From an uncultured Aquimarina sp. (GTDB lineage: Bacteria; Bacteroidota; Bacteroidia; Flavobacteriales; Flavobacteriaceae): DNA of 64,000 nt. Location: NCBI GenBank assembly GCA_947502885.1, contig CANNBP010000006.1, forward strand, positions 186,001 to 250,000, written 5' to 3'. Each line of letters starts with the position of its first letter. Within the stretch, counting starts at the first letter, position 1. Shown here piece after piece: positions 1 to 9,635 of the stretch. Below the pieces are notes generated by a model. The model did no database searches, was not told the origin of the DNA, and saw only the letters and a list, made by a program, of their open reading frames with translations. Position numbers and translations under genes: made by a program.

Positions 1-2402
1 TCTTCACCTCCCAAAATAAATACTTTACTATTATGATCTATCAGTTCTTGTTTGTTATTTTCGACAAAATCTAATAGTACGCTTAAATGAGAAGGAGTTA
101 ACTTAATTATTTCAAGAGAACTTTCTGATACTAGTTTTAACTCTTCTAGATAATTTTCTTGTGTTGCTATAATCTCAATTACTCCCCCTGTTATAAGAGG
201 AGTAAAAATACTTGTGATTGTTAAATCAAAAGATATTGAAGTTACTAATGTAAACTTTAAAGATTCGTTATTTGTATATGTTTTTGCCGCATATTGAATG
301 TAATTGCTTAATGATTTATGAGATATTACTACTCCTTTTGATTGCCCTGTTGTTCCTGATGTATAAATACAATACGCCGGTTTATCTTCATTTATATCAA
401 TTATTAATTCTTTGGATGAGTAATTATTAAAATCAAAAACATCAATATTTAATACAGTTCGGTTGGCAAATAGTTTAACATACTTTTCATCGCATATTAC
501 TTCACTACTTTTCACATCTCTTAGTATATAATCGATTCTTTGTTTAGGTAATTTAGGATCTATTGGAACAAACGCGTTTCCTGACTTTAAAATACCTAAT
601 ATTGCTATTATCATCGAAAAGGACCGGTCAATACAAATAGGAATAAATTCTCCTTCTAGCTTTTTTGAGATTAGATATTCTGCTAACTGATCGGACTGGT
701 TGTCTAATTTTTCGTAACTTAATTTTTCTTCTTCATAAATTAAAGCAGTTCCTTCTGGAGTCTTAGCACACTGTTCTTTAAAGGCATCTAATACTTGATT
801 AATTCTCTCTTTCTTAGTTTTTGTTTCATTAAACTCCTCTAGTAGTTGTATTCTTTCGTCAGGATATAAATAATCAATATTCTTTATTTTATCTTGAGGT
901 TCTTGTGTATACCTTGCTAATACTCTTTTGAAATGCCTTACAAATCTTTCTATCAACTCTCTCTCATATACATCATTATTATAACCTATACTAAAAGATA
1001 AATAATCTCCTATTTCTTCAAAAATAATTTCCAAGTCAACTTTAGACATTACATTATCTATAAAATCAATAGTATTGAAACTTGAAGGAATAAAATTACT
1101 TGTCTTAATCTCACCTGTATTATGCAAATCAACTATAATATCAAAAAGCGCACTCCTACTTGGGTCTCTTGTCAATTTTAATTGATCCAACAATACATCA
1201 AAAGGGTAAAATTGATGAGATAAAGCATTTTGAATACTATTTTTTACTTTTTCAAAGTATTGAATTAGGCTTTCATCTTGATCCAATTCTGTCTTTATAG
1301 CTATAGTATTTGTATAAAGCCCTATTTGATTGTCTAAGTTTTCATGATCTCTACCAGAAACCGGAGTACCTATGATAAAATCATTTTGACGAGTATATTT
1401 ATGTAATAAAACACTTATAATAGTTACTAAACCGGCAAACAGACTACCTTTACTTTCCTTGGTCCATTTTTTTAATTGGTTAACAGTTTCGGGATCAATA
1501 TATGTCACTAACTTTGAACCATTACTCGTCTTTAGTTTGGGTCTTACTTTTGTTGATGGTAAATCTAATTTTGGTATTTCAGTAGAAAATTCTTTTAACC
1601 AAAATTCTTTACTTTTTTCATAATCTCCTTCTTTGAGTTTGTTTAATTGCCAAGATGAATAGTCCTTGTATTGTATTTTTAAATCTGCTAATACTGGGGC
1701 TTCTTCTTTTTTATAGGCATTGTAGTAGGATAGTAAATCCTCTGTCAACACTTTCATTGACCACCCATCACTTATGATATGGTGTATATTAAAGTAAAAA
1801 ACATAATCACTATCAGATACTTTAAACAAGATAACTCTTAATAAGGGGCCATTTATTAAATCAAAGGGCTTTGTTACGTCTTCTTGTATATATTCCTTTA
1901 TCTTCTTTTCTGGTTCTTTATTATCTCTAAAGTCATATTCCTTTATAGCGAAATCTATTTCTTTTACATCTAATATCCATTGCCGGATTTCTCCATCTGA
2001 ATTTTCTTTAAAAATTGTTCGTAAGATTTCATGTCTCTCAATCACTGCGTAAATAGCTTTTTTAAAGCTTTCAATATCATACTCCTGTAATGTCATCTGA
2101 CTAGGAATATTATACGTCACAGAATCATCTTCTAATTGGGTTAATACCCACATTCTTCTTTGAGCATCTGACAAGGGGTAATTTTCTTGATAGGAAAGAG
2201 AAGGAATATTTGTAAATTGATCTTGATCCTCAACCAAGTCATTTTGGTTTTCTAAATATTTTTTTATCTCTTCTTTTTTTACCTTGATTTCGTCCAATAA
2301 CTTCTTTTCTAAACCTTCTTTTTTGGTAAAGATTTTTAATTGACCATTTTTTATTTTAAAGAACACGCCTTGTTTTGCAAGCTCATTTAACCAAGTAATC
2401 AT
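1..2402 (-). CDS. NRPS, docking-C-A (partial, runs off left edge), predicted Asx
   Basis: This is the last synthetase gene visible in the cluster; 800 codons lie in the window and the frame is open at base 1. The ATG at 2402 begins a TubC-type N-terminal docking domain (about residues 1-55). A condensation domain follows (about 75-510) with an intact HHIISDG motif near residue 212, then an adenylation domain with YTSGTTG near 682. The partial specificity code reads D-L-T-K-I-G, the start of known Asn/Asp codes, so an Asx residue is likely; the last four positions lie outside the window. The gene upstream ends in an acidic tail ending in Ile that could bind this docking domain. The seven-aa-code inference is moderate; the NRPS assignment is certain. 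Confidence 0.95.
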   Translation of the reverse strand, partial: MITWLNELAKQGVFFKIKNGQLKIFTKKEGLEKKLLDEIKVKKEEIKKYLENQNDLVEDQDQFTNIPSLSYQENYPLSDAQRRMWVLTQLEDDSVTYNIPSQMTLQEYDIESFKKAIYAVIERHEILRTIFKENSDGEIRQWILDVKEIDFAIKEYDFRDNKEPEKKIKEYIQEDVTKPFDLINGPLLRVILFKVSDSDYVFYFNIHHIISDGWSMKVLTEDLLSYYNAYKKEEAPVLADLKIQYKDYSSWQLNKLKEGDYEKSKEFWLKEFSTEIPKLDLPSTKVRPKLKTSNGSKLVTYIDPETVNQLKKWTKESKGSLFAGLVTIISVLLHKYTRQNDFIIGTPVSGRDHENLDNQIGLYTNTIAIKTELDQDESLIQYFEKVKNSIQNALSHQFYPFDVLLDQLKLTRDPSRSALFDIIVDLHNTGEIKTSNFIPSSFNTIDFIDNVMSKVDLEIIFEEIGDYLSFSIGYNNDVYERELIERFVRHFKRVLARYTQEPQDKIKNIDYLYPDERIQLLEEFNETKTKKERINQVLDAFKEQCAKTPEGTALIYEEEKLSYEKLDNQSDQLAEYLISKKLEGEFIPICIDRSFSMIIAILGILKSGNAFVPIDPKLPKQRIDYILRDVKSSEVICDEKYVKLFANRTVLNIDVFDFNNYSSKELIIDINEDKPAYCIYTSGTTGQSKGVVISHKSLSNYIQYAAKTYTNNESLKFTLVTSISFDLTITSIFTPLITGGVIEIIATQENYLEELKLVSESSLEIIKLTPSHLSVLLDFVENNKQELIDHNSKVFILGGE

Positions 2403-2483
2403 ATAAATGTTTTTATAAAATTGTATGAAAACAACAAATCAAAATATTTCTTGTTTCTTAATATTGATATGGAAAAGAGATAA

Positions 2484-5400
2484 TTATATCTCTATCTCAT
2501 TTAGATCTAGTGTATCAATACTCTTTTGATGTATTAAAAATTCTATATATTCTGAAGTACTTTTAATATCACTTTTTTCATGTAGTTCTTTTATATCTAT
2601 AGATAGATCAAACTGTTTGTGATATTCATTATTTAAACGGAGTAATTTTAAACTATGTCCTCCTAATGCGAAGAAATTATCATTGATTCCTATTTTTTCT
2701 ACCTCCAATATCCTTTGCCAAATTTCTACCAATTGTTCTTCTAATTTATTTCTTGGAGCAATGTATTCTGCTCTTATCAAATCTTCATGCTCTATATTTG
2801 GAAGGGATTTTTTATCAACTTTACCATTTGTAGTCAACGGTATTGAATTCAATTTAATATAGTAATTTGGCACCATATAATCGGGTAACAATTCGTGCAG
2901 TTTAGATAGAATATCCTCTTTAGCAAGTCCTTTTTCAGATACATAATACACAACTAAATATTTATTGTCTAACTCTTCTCTTAAAACGACTACCGATTGA
3001 TCTACTCCTTCAATATCTAAGAGACGCCCTTCTATTTCACCTAATTCTATTCTAAACCCCCTTATCTTTACTTGGTCATCTACTCTTCCTACATATTCTA
3101 TATTCCCATCAGGGAGCCATTTTACTAAATCACCAGTTTTATACATTAAGCCCTCGTTACAATATGGATTTGGAACAAATGTTTTAAAAGTCAAATCTTT
3201 ACGATTCCAATATTCTCTAGCTAAACCATTTCCTGAAACATATAGTTCTCCAGTAACTCCTACGTTACAAAGGTTTAAATATTCATCTAAAATGTATACT
3301 TGAGTATTTGCAATTGGTTTCCCAATAGGTATATTGATAAGATCTATCTGACTATTTTTTTCTATTTTAAACATGGTAGCACAAATACTGGTCTCTGTTG
3401 GTCCATAAGCATTATAAAAAGTTCCATATTTTAAATATTCTGTTACTTTGTTTTGTACAGCAGCTTCTCCGGCTGTTATAAGTACCTTTAGGTTTCTCAA
3501 ACTACTTATATCTACCATTTTTAAAAATGCGGGAGGAAGTGTAGCAATTTCAATTTCATTAGTAATTATATACTTTTCAAAAAGCCTAGCATCTTTACGA
3601 GTTTCATTATCTAGAATAAAAAGACGACCTCCGGATAAAAGAGAAATGAAAATCTCCCATATAGATGCATCAAATGAAAAAGAAGAAAACTGTATACTAT
3701 TCTTACACTCTTTTATTTCGGGTGTATGTATTTGAGACAATATAGTATTTACAATTCCCGAATGTTGAATTACTACTCCTTTAGGATTTCCTGTTGACCC
3801 CGATGTGTATATGATATAGGCAGAGTCTTGAGGTGATATCACTGTTTTTTGGTAGTCAAACTCTGTAGTTGTATCTAACTCTATATCTATAGAGAACATA
3901 GCTCCATCATAAAAATCTAAATCAAAAATAAACGATGTTTCTGTTATTAATAATTTTAGATTTGTATCATTTAAAATAAAAGTTTTACGATCCAAAGGCA
4001 ATTCAAAATCAATTGGTATATAAACACCTCCAGCTTTCATTATTCCTAAAATAGAAATTATAGACCATTCACTCCTAGTTAATTGGACCCCTACAAAATC
4101 TCCAACTTGAATATTATATTCACTTTTCAAAGTATGAGCCAACCGATTAGAAAGTACATTTAGTTCTTTATAGGTAAAATGTTTTTCTCCAAAAGAAAGC
4201 GCAATATTACTAGGTGAGTTAAGAGCTTGATCCTCAAATAAACTAACTAATGTTGTATCTATATTAAAACTAGTCTCTATAGGCTTTGAAAACTCAAGCA
4301 ACTTACTTTTTTCTTCGTTAGATAAATACTGTATATCTCCTATTGCTTGTTTTGGATTACTTAGCAAACTAGTTGTTATACTTTTAAAATGCTTCATCAA
4401 CGTCTCAATCATCTCTGTTTCATAAACATCTTTGTTAAAAATAACTTCGAATAAAACAGTCTCTTTTAAAGGTATGAAATGAAACTCTACATCATTTTTA
4501 CTAGTTGCAACGCCTCTACACTCTATAGTATCTGATAAATTTTCGTCAATTAGCTGATCATCATTTTCAAAATTACTCTCATGAAAAGTCAATGATATGT
4601 CATATAATGATGTTCGACTGGTATCATAACTAACTTCTAAAACTTCTACTAACTTATCGTAAGGATATTCTTGATACCCAAAATCTTGTAATGTATTTTC
4701 TTTAACTCTATTATAAAATTCCACAAAACTTTCTGATGGATCGATTATATTACGAAGAGCCAAAACATTAACATAAAACCCTATCTGATCTTCTAAATCA
4801 GGGTGGGATCTTCCTTCAACTGGACTACCAATTATAATACTTTTATTCGAAGTATACTTATATAACAAGACATTGAGTAAAGACAAAGTAAGCATGAATA
4901 AACTTCCTTGATGAGATTGTGTAAACTCATTCATTTGGTTACTTATTTTTTTAGAAAGAAATGTACTTAAGTTCTTTCCGTTACTTGTTTTAACTTTAGG
5001 TCGTATTTTTTGTGATGGCAAATCTATTTTCGGTACATCTCCAGAAAATCTATTAAGCCAGTATTTTTCATGCTTTTGATATTCTGGCTTACTTAACTGG
5101 TCAAATTGCCATGTGGAATAATCCTTATATTGTATTTTTAGTGGTTTGATATCAACAGTAATCTCAGACATATAAGCCTCATAATATTTTATCACATCAC
5201 GTGATAAAATTTGTAACGATCGTCCGTCACTAATTATATGATGCATATTTATGTAAAAAACATACTTGTCATCAAATACATGAATGAGGCTAGCTCTTAA
5301 TAAAGGTCCCTTACTAAGGTTGTAGGGTTTATAAAAATCATTTTCAATATAATCCCTAGTAATTGCTTCAGGGTTATCACAGTCTCTAAAATCCTGAAAA

Positions 5401-5858
5401 TCAATATTAAAATTAAGTTCTTCTAGTGTTAAAACAAATTGTCTAACCTCTCCTCCCTCAACTTCCTTAAATATGGTACGAAGTATTTCATGTCGTTCTA
5501 TAGCAGAAAACAATGCTTGTTCAAATGCACTAATATTGTAAGTTCCTTTTAACTCAATTTGGGTGAATATATTATAAGCCTTGGCTTGTTCTTCAAATTG
5601 GTTTAAGACCCATAGCCTTTGTTGTGCATTTGAAATTAAGTAATGATCACTTTTTGGTATGCTCTTAACATTGATAGAATTAAGGTTATCATTCCTTTTT
5701 AAGTTTTCTAAATATTCTACTAAACCTTGTTTTTTACTCTTAATTTCCTCTATAATTGACGGATCAACCCCTTCTTTTGGAATTTTTACGGATAATTCTC
5801 CTTCATCGAGACTAATATGAATATTTTCTTGAATAAGCTTTGATAAAAATGTTTTCAT
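2484..5858 (-). CDS. One-module NRPS, docking-C-A(Phe)-PCP
   Basis: This 1124-residue protein adds one amino acid to the peptide. Domains in order are a TubC-type docking domain (about 1-55), a condensation domain (about 70-510; HHIISDG near 204), an adenylation domain (about 530-1025; YTSGSTG near 683, FDAS near 731, AYGPTE near 818, NGKVDK near 1009) and a carrier domain with GGHSL near 1066. The ten-residue code read by alignment to gramicidin synthetase GrsA is DAWTIAAICK, identical to the GrsA phenylalanine code, so Phe is predicted with good confidence. There is no epimerase or thioesterase. The C-terminus is acidic and ends NEIEI, a likely docking peptide for the next protein. The gene lies about 360 bases after a lone condensation-domain gene. 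Confidence 0.97.
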   Translation of the reverse strand: MKTFLSKLIQENIHISLDEGELSVKIPKEGVDPSIIEEIKSKKQGLVEYLENLKRNDNLNSINVKSIPKSDHYLISNAQQRLWVLNQFEEQAKAYNIFTQIELKGTYNISAFEQALFSAIERHEILRTIFKEVEGGEVRQFVLTLEELNFNIDFQDFRDCDNPEAITRDYIENDFYKPYNLSKGPLLRASLIHVFDDKYVFYINMHHIISDGRSLQILSRDVIKYYEAYMSEITVDIKPLKIQYKDYSTWQFDQLSKPEYQKHEKYWLNRFSGDVPKIDLPSQKIRPKVKTSNGKNLSTFLSKKISNQMNEFTQSHQGSLFMLTLSLLNVLLYKYTSNKSIIIGSPVEGRSHPDLEDQIGFYVNVLALRNIIDPSESFVEFYNRVKENTLQDFGYQEYPYDKLVEVLEVSYDTSRTSLYDISLTFHESNFENDDQLIDENLSDTIECRGVATSKNDVEFHFIPLKETVLFEVIFNKDVYETEMIETLMKHFKSITTSLLSNPKQAIGDIQYLSNEEKSKLLEFSKPIETSFNIDTTLVSLFEDQALNSPSNIALSFGEKHFTYKELNVLSNRLAHTLKSEYNIQVGDFVGVQLTRSEWSIISILGIMKAGGVYIPIDFELPLDRKTFILNDTNLKLLITETSFIFDLDFYDGAMFSIDIELDTTTEFDYQKTVISPQDSAYIIYTSGSTGNPKGVVIQHSGIVNTILSQIHTPEIKECKNSIQFSSFSFDASIWEIFISLLSGGRLFILDNETRKDARLFEKYIITNEIEIATLPPAFLKMVDISSLRNLKVLITAGEAAVQNKVTEYLKYGTFYNAYGPTETSICATMFKIEKNSQIDLINIPIGKPIANTQVYILDEYLNLCNVGVTGELYVSGNGLAREYWNRKDLTFKTFVPNPYCNEGLMYKTGDLVKWLPDGNIEYVGRVDDQVKIRGFRIELGEIEGRLLDIEGVDQSVVVLREELDNKYLVVYYVSEKGLAKEDILSKLHELLPDYMVPNYYIKLNSIPLTTNGKVDKKSLPNIEHEDLIRAEYIAPRNKLEEQLVEIWQRILEVEKIGINDNFFALGGHSLKLLRLNNEYHKQFDLSIDIKELHEKSDIKSTSEYIEFLIHQKSIDTLDLNEIEI

Positions 5859-6217
5859 TTGAGATAAGGTGTTTAAAATATTAGAAGATTTTCAAGCAAG
5901 GAGAATGCTCCTAATAAAGGTATATTGCTAGAAGTCAATATTAAATATTGTCTTAAAAAGCTATTAGTGGTTATTTAGAAAATGGTATTAATTAAACAAG
6001 TCGATGGAGCGCTTGAGTATAATTCTATTTTAATTAAATATAATTTTTAGATTGCCTTAAAACCATAAGGTCAGGCCTGCCTATATAAAAGATCATGTAA
6101 ATAAAGAGTAATGAAAGTGATACATTATATACTATTTTATCATGCATTGCAATAAAGTAGAATCCCTATACCATTATGTTGATAAAGTTATGGTATGTTT
6201 TCAAGCCAAGAAAGCTG
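5859..6217. other. Intergenic gap between lone C domain and Phe module
   Basis: No open frame of note occurs in these 359 bases. On the minus strand there is a short hairpin, AGGAG-CATT-CTCCT (near 5896-5915), without a clear U tract. There is also an 8-bp palindrome CAGGCCTG near 6073-6080. The upstream gene stops exactly at a C-A linker, so this may be the scar of a lost A-PCP unit, but I see no convincing A-domain remnant here. Confidence 0.4.
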
Positions 6218-7789
6218 CTATATTTGTTCTGGTGTTAGAATATCTATATTTGGTAAGTTTATAATAGGCTTCATATAATCATCTAACATTTGATTTAATA
6301 AATTTTTATATGAGTTCATAAAATTTACTATCGTATCTTTTTCATAAAGATCTGTATTATAGTTAATATTGAACCAAAGACACCCTCCTAACTCACGAAA
6401 ATCTATTTCCATATCATACTTTGCTACAACCGTATTCACGTATTTTTTTCCAATCCCTCCTTCAATAATTGTTCCCGATTCGTTTCCTGTAAGAGGAAAT
6501 TCTCCAAGCATCTGTTCTTCTCTTTGAAGTAATAATACAATATCAAAAATAGGGTTTCTACTTTCATCCTTATTTAGTTTTAAATCTTCAACTATTTTTT
6601 CATACGGATACATTTGAAACGCATAAGATTTAGAAACCGTATCTTTTACTTTATTATAAAAACTTAAAAAGTTCTCATTTGGGTCTAACTGATTACGAAC
6701 AGCTATAGTATTAATATAAGGTCCTATTTGATTTTCGAGATCAGGATGATCTCGCCCTAAAGCCGGAGTACCTAATATTAAATCTTCTTCTGATGTACAT
6801 TTATTAAGAAAGACCTTCCAAGAAGCCATTATCCCCATAAATAGGTTCCCCCCTTTTTCATTCACAAAATCTTTCAATTTTTCTGAAGTCTCTACAGTAA
6901 TATTTGTTCCTAATAATCGCCCTGAGAATGTTTTTACCCTAGGTCTTTCTTTTTGATTTGGCATATCTAGTATTGAAAGATTTCCTGATAAATGATCTAA
7001 CCAATACTCTTTGTATTCTTTTAATTCGTTCTTTTCTAATCGTTTTATTTGCCAATTAGCAAACTCTTTATACTGAATATTTAATTCCTGAAGATCAGGA
7101 ACTTCATTAATCTTTAAGGCTTCTGAAAAAGCCATAGCATCACGAGTAAATATCTCTATAGATTCCCCATCAAAAGCTATGCTATGCATATTATAGTAAA
7201 GAAGATGTTTATCTCCTTTTATTCGAAATAAAAAAGCCCTAAACAAAGGACCATTTTCGAGATCAAAAGGTACAAAAGCGTCTGTATCTATTATCGTTTT
7301 TAATCGTTCTTCTTTATTCTCCTCTTTTCGAAAATCAAAGTAATCAATTTTAAATCGGATATCTTCTCTGGGTAATACATATTGTCTTACTTCTCCTAAT
7401 TCATTTATTTTAAAAACGGTTCTTAATATTTCATGCCTGTCTATAACCGCATCCAATGCTTGTAAAAATCTATCTTTGTCAATGATTTCTATAATAACCG
7501 ACCCTGGAATATTATGAGCAACAGAACCTTTTTCTAATTTGCATAAATTCCAAATACGTTTTTGATTAAGTGACAACGGATAGTTTTCTTGTTTTGTTAA
7601 AACTGGTATTTCTGCTTTATTTGGATCTGTTAAATTGGACAGATACTCAATTAAATCTAATTTTCTTGTTTTAATTTCATTAATGATGGCTGGATCAACT
7701 CCTGTTTTAGGAATTTTAACAGATAACTCTCCTTCATTAAGGGTCAAATGAATATTTTCTTTAACTAGTTTTTGCAAAAGTGTTTTCAT
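6218..7789 (-). CDS. Stand-alone NRPS condensation domain with a degenerate active site
   Basis: This 523-residue protein has a TubC-type docking domain (about 1-50) and one condensation-domain fold (about 65-505), and nothing else. It has no adenylation or carrier domain. The frame ends at the place where a C-A linker would begin (NIDILTPEQI). The catalytic motif HHxxxDG reads HSIAFDG near residue 203: the second His, the catalytic one in this family, is Ser (codon AGC at 7181-7183). Peptide-bond formation is therefore unlikely. It sits 56 bases downstream of the carbamoyltransferase, so it may be a non-catalytic platform that brings that enzyme to a carrier-bound peptide, as X domains recruit P450s in glycopeptide synthetases. 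It could equally be a truncated, dying module. The fold call is firm; the role is inference. Confidence 0.93.
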   Translation of the reverse strand: MKTLLQKLVKENIHLTLNEGELSVKIPKTGVDPAIINEIKTRKLDLIEYLSNLTDPNKAEIPVLTKQENYPLSLNQKRIWNLCKLEKGSVAHNIPGSVIIEIIDKDRFLQALDAVIDRHEILRTVFKINELGEVRQYVLPREDIRFKIDYFDFRKEENKEERLKTIIDTDAFVPFDLENGPLFRAFLFRIKGDKHLLYYNMHSIAFDGESIEIFTRDAMAFSEALKINEVPDLQELNIQYKEFANWQIKRLEKNELKEYKEYWLDHLSGNLSILDMPNQKERPRVKTFSGRLLGTNITVETSEKLKDFVNEKGGNLFMGIMASWKVFLNKCTSEEDLILGTPALGRDHPDLENQIGPYINTIAVRNQLDPNENFLSFYNKVKDTVSKSYAFQMYPYEKIVEDLKLNKDESRNPIFDIVLLLQREEQMLGEFPLTGNESGTIIEGGIGKKYVNTVVAKYDMEIDFRELGGCLWFNINYNTDLYEKDTIVNFMNSYKNLLNQMLDDYMKPIINLPNIDILTPEQI

Positions 7790-7845
7790 AAAAAAATAGA
7801 TTTTTGGTAGGTATTCTATAAAATCTCAGTATAATTTAATATTCA

Positions 7846-9591
7846 TTAATAAGGTTTTTCCAAAACTTCAAAAAGTTCAGATTTCAAATGAATGCTTTCT
7901 CCTTTTTTAACATAGATTTTTCCTTCACTCCAAATAGCATTTACTTTACCCCAATCCATAACACTCTTTACATCAGGAAAAAAACCTTTTCCATTGTGAT
8001 TTGCGCTAGTGTTACATAGTAAAGGAACACCACTTAATTTTTTATATTCTTGCAATAGTGAATATACTTCTGGATTGCTTTTAGCACTAACTGTCTGAAG
8101 ACGCGCTGTTCCATCTAAATGAGTTATTGCCGGAATTTTACCCACCCAATCCTCTTTTACTTTATGATCATATAACATATAAGGATCCGGAGTACCTGGA
8201 CTAAAAACCTCTGGTGCATTTTCAACAATACATATAGGAGCTACTGGTCTATAATCTTCTCTCCCTTTAACTTTGTTCAATACACTTTTCATTGTAGGAG
8301 ATACTGGAGCCGATAGAATACTTCTATTCCCTAATGCTCTTGGTCCTAATTCTGCTTTGCCGTTAAGAAAAATAATTGGTTCATCAAACTTATGTATAAT
8401 AAAAGCTAATTCTTTAATTGAACAATCTATGTTAATCCAAGATTCTATATTATCATTAAACTTATTTAAATTTGGTCCTTTATACACATCCCATTTTAGA
8501 GCCAATGTATCTGTGTTTTTTACCATTTCACAACATGCAGTACCAATTGCACTACCAGAATCGTTTGGAAATGGAGGAACCCAAATTTCTTCAAATACTC
8601 CAGAGTTTCTAATATGGCTATTCCATTTAATATTCAATGCACAACCTCCTACAAGACATATGTTTCTTTTATTCTCGGGATGTTGTTCTACCAAATATGC
8701 CAATTTCTCTAATAATACATCTTGTAAAAAAACATGGTATGTTGCCATTAAATCTACGGCTTCAATGCCATTAATTTCGCCATATATTACAAACTCTTTT
8801 AAGAGACTTATTGATTTTCCTAACAGGTTACTTAAATTCGTGATTTTCTTATCAAGAATTTCTTCTTCATTTTTATTGAAAACCTCCTTAAAATACTCTA
8901 GCACTTCAGGTATACATTTTCCTAAGGCTATATAAGCCATCACTTTACCAGCAATAGAAAGCCCTCCTTTTTCAAAATCTATAAATGGTTTGTAATTTGA
9001 TGCAAAAGATGCATAGCTATCGCCTTTTATATGAAAAATAGACCCAAGATTATCAATAGTTTTTGTAGATGCATTAAAGAAAAAACATTGGGGAAACATT
9101 CCTCCGTCCCAAACAAGAATATAAGAATCTTCTTTTCTCTCGGCGAACGGACTTGTGCAATATGCCCCCATAATATGTCCTGACACATGTAAATAACTAT
9201 TATATGAAAAATCATCATTTTCATATGAAAATGATTGTACATCTAGAACATTTTCGTCTTTCACATACATTCCATATCTCCCAAATTCAATTTCAAACTC
9301 TTTATTCGAAAAATCTCTGATCTTTGCAAAAAATGCTGGAGCATCATTCTCTAACCTCATTTCTTCTGAAACATTTTCTCCCCAGCCATCTATAACAATT
9401 TTATCAATATCTTCAAGTTTATAGTCATTCTCTTCTAATACCGAAGCCAAAAAATGAAGATTTAGGTCCAATAAATCTGAAAACCTTGCATTATTGTTTA
9501 GTTTCTCCATTTCATAGCTAAAAATTAACTCTCCATTATCAATTAATGCTATAGCACCATCATGAGTAAGCTTTAAACCACATATGATCAT
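7846..9591 (-). CDS. Carbamoyltransferase, NodU/CmcH/TobZ family
   Basis: This 581-residue protein has the usual length of the O-carbamoyltransferases that use carbamoyl phosphate and ATP to modify antibiotics and Nod factors. The N-terminal Kae1-like part begins with CGLKLTHDGAIALI (family pattern: GxxxxHDxA). It also contains VGGCALN, an FPNDSG-type segment, and the C-terminal signature GKAELGPRALGNRSI near residues 405-420, followed by EDYRPVAP. These are the family's substrate and nucleotide contact regions. The gene lies between NRPS genes on the same strand (44 bases after the Gly module, 56 bases before the lone C domain), so it is a tailoring enzyme of the product. The acceptor is unknown: a hydroxyl, perhaps one made by the embedded monooxygenase, or an amine. 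Confidence 0.95.
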   Translation of the reverse strand: MIICGLKLTHDGAIALIDNGELIFSYEMEKLNNNARFSDLLDLNLHFLASVLEENDYKLEDIDKIVIDGWGENVSEEMRLENDAPAFFAKIRDFSNKEFEIEFGRYGMYVKDENVLDVQSFSYENDDFSYNSYLHVSGHIMGAYCTSPFAERKEDSYILVWDGGMFPQCFFFNASTKTIDNLGSIFHIKGDSYASFASNYKPFIDFEKGGLSIAGKVMAYIALGKCIPEVLEYFKEVFNKNEEEILDKKITNLSNLLGKSISLLKEFVIYGEINGIEAVDLMATYHVFLQDVLLEKLAYLVEQHPENKRNICLVGGCALNIKWNSHIRNSGVFEEIWVPPFPNDSGSAIGTACCEMVKNTDTLALKWDVYKGPNLNKFNDNIESWINIDCSIKELAFIIHKFDEPIIFLNGKAELGPRALGNRSILSAPVSPTMKSVLNKVKGREDYRPVAPICIVENAPEVFSPGTPDPYMLYDHKVKEDWVGKIPAITHLDGTARLQTVSAKSNPEVYSLLQEYKKLSGVPLLCNTSANHNGKGFFPDVKSVMDWGKVNAIWSEGKIYVKKGESIHLKSELFEVLEKPY

Positions 9592-9635
9592 ATCGTATAT
9601 TTTTATATATTATGTTTATTTTTAAATTGGTATAG

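Noticed and set aside
3448..3735. Plus-strand open frames antisense to the NRPS and PKS genes (for example 3448-3735, 8273-8935, 19194-19511, 38602-38952)
   Set aside because: They are opposite strongly conserved enzyme motifs, have no family likeness and follow from AT-rich codon structure on the coding strand.
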